Source: Linanthus parryae (lineage: Eukaryota > Streptophyta > Magnoliopsida > Ericales > Polemoniaceae). From it: 64,000 nucleotides of DNA. The position numbers and the translations under genes are program-made. Below the pieces are notes generated by a model that saw only the letters and a list, made by a program, of their open reading frames with translations, was not told the origin of the DNA and ran no database searches. The DNA lies in the NCBI GenBank assembly GCA_023055425.1, contig JALGPY010000010.1, positions 54,163,665 through 54,227,664 on the forward strand. The letters run 5' to 3'. Shown piece after piece: positions 59,915 through 64,000 of this stretch (position 1 is the first letter of the stretch; every line of letters starts with the position of its first letter).

Positions 59915-61636
59915 CACCCCCCAACTAGCCTTTTGCTCGTCCTCGAGCAAAGAGAGCGATATAAGTAGTAAGCTAGTGAAGAACTAATCATGAGAAACAC
60001 ACACTCAACTAGACAAGGCTTGACTCAATTCTAAACTAGACTCAAATATTTACAAAAACGCACACACCCATTATCTATCCTAAGTGAGGACTCAAAGAAA
60101 CAAGATACTAAGAGTTACTAGCTAATTTTAATATTTTTTTTTTGTGGGAGAAAAAGAAGAATGCATAAATGTCTCCTCAAATAAATCCTCAAAGTCCAAG
60201 AAGATTGAGAAAGAAGCCTAAGGACGTCTAAGCATATACTCATACAAATGTGGGCGGTGTTTGGTAGAAGGTGACTCATGCGAACTACAAAACTTGTTAA
60301 ATTAAGTCCAATTTGCGAGAAAGTATGCCTTCAAAAATAAGGATCACAAGAAACTAGACATTCTCATACTTATTCAAAAGCACCCATGTAGGATGGACTT
60401 CCAAAGCTTTGAACAAAATTTTTTTAAGAAGGGGAGATGTGGTTGTGGGCTTGTATGATCCTTTTGTGGATTTTTGGTAGATGGTGCGATTTATCATGAT
60501 TTTTTTTTCTTTTTCTTCTTTTTTTTAGCATTAATATTTTATTTTTAACCTCAAATCCAAGGATCTCCAAGACCCACAACAAAATAGAGGAATATACAAG
60601 CGAGTGGGCTTTTTAAGCTAAACCAAGGGAGCTATCTAGGTGGTGACATAACATTATCCCCGGACACCCCTCTATTTCTTAGACATCGCATGGGGTGTCA
60701 TTGGTAACCACCACTCCAATGGGCTACAAGTTTCCACCGCAAAAACGAATAGAGAAAAATCTTTTTGTGAAGTTCAAATAGATTTAGAAAATGCACCATT
60801 TATCAAAAGTAAAAGACGTCAAAGCTTATGTGATCAACTTAGCTTGAAGGACTTAAACATGAAAAGTAAATTTAGTGTGTCGCTTTGTGAGAACGCATGA
60901 TGTCGCGGAATGTGGGATATTGGTGTAGATGTATTGAGTATAAGCAAAGAATTCCTTTCTAAAATAAAAATAAAAAGAACATGGACTAAGAAATTTCATT
61001 ATTTGAAAACATATAGCTTTCCTAAAATTCCCCCTTTTCACTTTTTCTCATTTTTTTTTCATTTTTCAATATTTCATTTTTTTTTTGTTTTTTTTTTTTT
61101 GAAATAAGTGACTCAACTATAACTTCCTAAGACTAAATAAAGCTATCAAATAAGAAAATAAAATCTAGACTCAAGATGAAAGGTGAAAATAAAACTATCA
61201 AAGAAAGAGGAAAAAAAAATCTATGGTTTGACACGGGGAAAGAGTGATGCTTCTCATGAATGGTTCACACATTTTTTAATTTTTCAATTTTTTTAATTTT
61301 TTTGGATTTTCATTTTTTTTATTTTTTTTGTATTTTTCATGTAAATTACTAATGAAGAAAAAGCATGCTAGTAACCATTTAAGCCAAACTATATATCTAC
61401 TTCCCACCCCCCAACTAAAATGTCACATTGTCCTCAATGTGTGAGAACAATGGGAGAGCATACAAGTTCATATAAGAGTTAAGGGATAGATAGACCTCAT
61501 TGTAGCTTTCTTGACCACCAAGCACAAGTCCTCCTCCAAGAGCAACCTACAAATGGTAATAGAAAAGAAATGCAAGAAATAGAGATAAACTAATTTATTT
61601 ATTTACAACTAGGGAGGTGGAACAACGAAAATGATG

Positions 61637-63070
61637 CTATCCCACCCCCAATCTTGGAAATTTCTTTCCATGCCATGCCCCTACTTCATTCTTAGAAAAG
61701 TACTTCTCCTTTAAAAAGTTGGATTCATCAATTAGAATAGATAGGAGAAGTAGGGGCAAGACACAAAAGATGAATAAGAGATGCAAGCAAAATCTAACAA
61801 TTAATCTAGAGCAAGTGCTTATGTCATGCATCATCTTAAGAAAAGGGTTTGAAATCCTCAAATGAATTGAATCATAGAATGGGTCTTCACAAGTTGCCAA
61901 ATTTTTACTTGAAATCAAAACTTGAGAGATGGCGACAACTTGTGAATCCTCAATCTCATCACTTTTAAATAGGTCATATGGATTTGGGGATGGGGCTTCA
62001 CAAGTGGGAGTTAAAATAATTTGAGAACTTGAAGCCTCATCCAAACCCTTAGGCACATCTTCCATAATGATAGAATCCGAGGGAGCATTCAAGTAAAATT
62101 CAATTTCGTCACAAATACGAGCATAGCTCCCCGGATCTTCATTGGACATGTCAATACTAACCGGAGTACCTCCCAATAAAACTTCAATTTCGTCACAATC
62201 AAGATCATAGGAACTCCGGTAAGTACTAAGCTCTTCTAGAGCACAAGAAAAGTCTACATTCCCTTCACTAGTGGTAGCATCAAATTTGACCTCTAACTCA
62301 TCACATGAGTGATTTTCATTTTGCGACTCCTCCTCACAAGTGTCACTATGTGAGTCATCCAAAATGGCTTCACTCATGTCATGGGTTGAAGAGTCATCAT
62401 CAAAAATATCAATCTCACTACCAATATCACTATCACATGCTTCTTTAGATTGTGCAAATGCGAAATGAATACAATCACCTATCCTAGTGGCAACAACTCC
62501 ATCATCAAACACATCATCCAAAATTTGATCTTGAGCAAGCTCGTGATGTGTGTGAATAAGAACTTGAGACTCATATGATGGCGAGTTTTGTGAAGAGTAA
62601 GTACTATATGCAAGAGACCCATCATCATGAGATTTTGAATATAACGATTCCACTTTATCGGCCAAGTGAGAAAATGCTTCTACTAGTTCTTTTGTGCTTT
62701 GAAAATATTTTTGCATTGTTTCCTCAAGAGAACTACTTATAGGCCTCTCTAGGTCCTCATTCATATAATCTTCCCTCTCAAAATAATTCACTCCTCTTGA
62801 TTCACACGTCATATCATTATATTGATAAGTGCAAGAATCATGAGAGTAAGTGTTTGAGGGAGGTGATTGTGCACAAGAAGCATGAGATGTGTAATCTAGT
62901 GTCCTATTACCATGCCAAGAATAATCATTCTTAAGAAAATAATCACCATTTTTAATCGCACGTTCACGTATGGAACGCATTGATTCCTTAGAATGATTTC
63001 CATGACTAGTAAATGCATAGTAATAAGGAACACTAGGCCTCTCACCAAGTCCAAAATGTTCATGAGACAT
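61637..63070 (-). CDS. Conserved ORF of the large non-autonomous element, copy 2, unknown function
   Basis: The same 477-residue ORF in the second unit, also starting MSHEHFGLGERP and ending KFPRLGVG. Only three residue differences were noticed: KEL/KES, RTPDY/RTLDY and FQGTK/FQSTK. A longer T-run just upstream changes the frame of preceding codons, which fixes the true start at this ATG. The intact frame may simply reflect how recently the unit was duplicated. Confidence 0.65.
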   Translation of the reverse strand: MSHEHFGLGERPSVPYYYAFTSHGNHSKESMRSIRERAIKNGDYFLKNDYSWHGNRTLDYTSHASCAQSPPSNTYSHDSCTYQYNDMTCESRGVNYFEREDYMNEDLERPISSSLEETMQKYFQSTKELVEAFSHLADKVESLYSKSHDDGSLAYSTYSSQNSPSYESQVLIHTHHELAQDQILDDVFDDGVVATRIGDCIHFAFAQSKEACDSDIGSEIDIFDDDSSTHDMSEAILDDSHSDTCEEESQNENHSCDELEVKFDATTSEGNVDFSCALEELSTYRSSYDLDCDEIEVLLGGTPVSIDMSNEDPGSYARICDEIEFYLNAPSDSIIMEDVPKGLDEASSSQIILTPTCEAPSPNPYDLFKSDEIEDSQVVAISQVLISSKNLATCEDPFYDSIHLRISNPFLKMMHDISTCSRLIVRFCLHLLFIFCVLPLLLLSILIDESNFLKEKYFSKNEVGAWHGKKFPRLGVG

Positions 63071-63253
63071 TTTTTTTTTCAAGCAAGTAGATGAGAGGTA
63101 CTTGATGAATTTCACAAGCCCTCTTGAATCTCACAAGCTTAACTAACCACAATACAACTAGAGAAAATGTCAAAAACAAACTACTAACAAACTAACTAAG
63201 AAAGCAAATCAAATCTAAAGCCTAGCCTCTCCCCGGCAACGGCGCCAAAAACT

Positions 63254-64000
63254 TGTTCGCGATAATTCCCAAGTATAGGAATATCGTTCTAAGTAGTACC
63301 CGAGTAAGAACGGGGTCGAATCCACAAGGAGAGGAGGTTTAGACAATGACTTGCAAAACTAGAAAACGACAAACTAAAGCAAGAAACACAAACTCTCAAT
63401 GGCTTTAAAGCTTGCCAAGCTATCAAATCCACCAAAATCAATTGATGGAGCAAGTTTGAGGTTTGAGTTTAAGAACAAAGTAAACGACTACTAGAGCTAC
63501 GATTCAAGAAACTAAGTGAAACGACAAGTAGAGAGGGGCTAGGGATCATCGGTTTCTCTAGTGACCAATCCTCCTATTATATTCAAGCCCGATTCTCAAT
63601 TCGCATGTGTCAATCCACAAGACAAGTATCTCAAGAAGTGATTGCTCATACAATCCAACTCGCGACAAGAGAAGTGTGTAAATCCAACACGCTAATCAAG
63701 CACTAAAGAGGCTATTAAAATGAGATTCTCCAAATTTCAAGTGTCTCAAGCATCAACCATATGTAAACACACATAGATGTTTCCACATGAAAGATCAAGC
63801 AACAAATGAGATTTGTAAATTCTCACTCAAATCACCTAACTAGAACTCGATTTCTCAAAGTTAGGATTGATGAGTTCCTCTCACTCAAATGCAACTTCAA
63901 ATCAAACACCTCAAAAGTATTCGCACATCTACCTATTCAATGCATCAAATACTTCAACAAGAAAAATCCAAACATTGCACTAAGCATTCAAGTGAACCCA
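63254..64000 (-). repeat. LTR 3 of the large array, partial
   Basis: The first 747 bp of a further LTR copy. It continues past the window end. Confidence 0.88.

Larger units (their letters stand above)
52245..64000 (-). mobile_element. Tandem LTR-internal-LTR-internal-LTR array of a large non-autonomous retrotransposon, running off the window
   Basis: LTRs start (TGTTCGCGATAATTCCCAAG on +) at 52245, 57750 and 63254, a period of 5505 and 5504 bp. LTR 1 is 52245-54408 and LTR 2 is 57750-59914; LTR 3 is cut by the window end. Internal regions are 54409-57749 and 59915-63253. On the - strand each internal region starts six bases from the LTR with TGGCGCCGTTGCCGGGG, complementary to the tRNA-Asp 3' end. 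It ends with a GTTGGGGGGTG purine tract. No protease, reverse transcriptase or integrase was seen. The tRNA-Asp primer and long LTRs suit a Ty3/gypsy Athila/Tat relative. Unit copies are nearly identical, so the array is young. Confidence 0.9.

Noticed and set aside
1..64000. CRISPR arrays, prokaryotic operons, riboswitches
   Set aside because: No short spaced repeats or ribosome-binding-site-led gene clusters. Gene structure is eukaryotic throughout.

Overview
The window looks like a plant nuclear chromosome, most likely a eudicot. Genes have introns, the sequence is AT-rich, and it carries a plant AGC-VIII kinase, a plant mobile domain gene, a nuclear-type tRNA-Phe and many transposable elements. 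Nothing bacterial or organellar is visible. Most of the 64 kb is transposon sequence in several nested layers.

Layout. 1-10.9 kb: decayed Ty1/copia element A on +, split by a nested LTR-internal-LTR-internal-LTR array of a small non-autonomous element on - (3129-8260). 11.2-12.2 kb: remnant of an SPT6-like transcription elongation factor gene. 13.1-14.9 kb: long-TIR DNA transposon with an 8-bp target duplication and a PIF/Harbinger MITE inside it. 15.2-17.6 kb: a 119-bp tandem repeat interrupted by a 1.9-kb non-autonomous LTR element with TSD TTGCA. 18.5-23.2 kb: decayed copia element B on -. 23.9-26.4 kb: a diverged duplication and a fold-back element. 27.7 kb: Stowaway MITE. 31.0 kb: small membrane-protein exon and tRNA-Phe(GAA). 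31.9-32.4 kb: hAT-like element.

32.9-42.9 kb holds the best-preserved gene, a D6PK-type AGC-VIII protein kinase on -. Its first coding intron is 6.8 kb and contains a 5'-truncated LINE, an LTR remnant, a fold-back element and a MITE. Its second intron, only 388 bp, appears to be a PIF/Harbinger MITE inserted directly into a coding exon. The TTA target duplication completes the 5' splice site. Splicing at the visible sites restores the frame with one extra serine codon, and the three exons sum to a multiple of three. This is the most interesting observation in the window.

43.2-44.3 kb: two TSD-confirmed DNA transposons. 45.2-49.1 kb: five-exon MuDR/MULE-type transposase gene with one internal stop codon. 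51.6-52.2 kb: plant mobile domain gene cut off by a second LTR array. 52.2-64 kb: this array repeats with a 5.5-kb period. Its units have 2.16-kb LTRs, a tRNA-Asp primer binding site and one conserved 477-codon minus-strand ORF of unknown function ending in a hydrophobic segment. The array runs off the window.

Coordinates and splice sites were read by eye. Family names rest on motif recognition, not on database searches.
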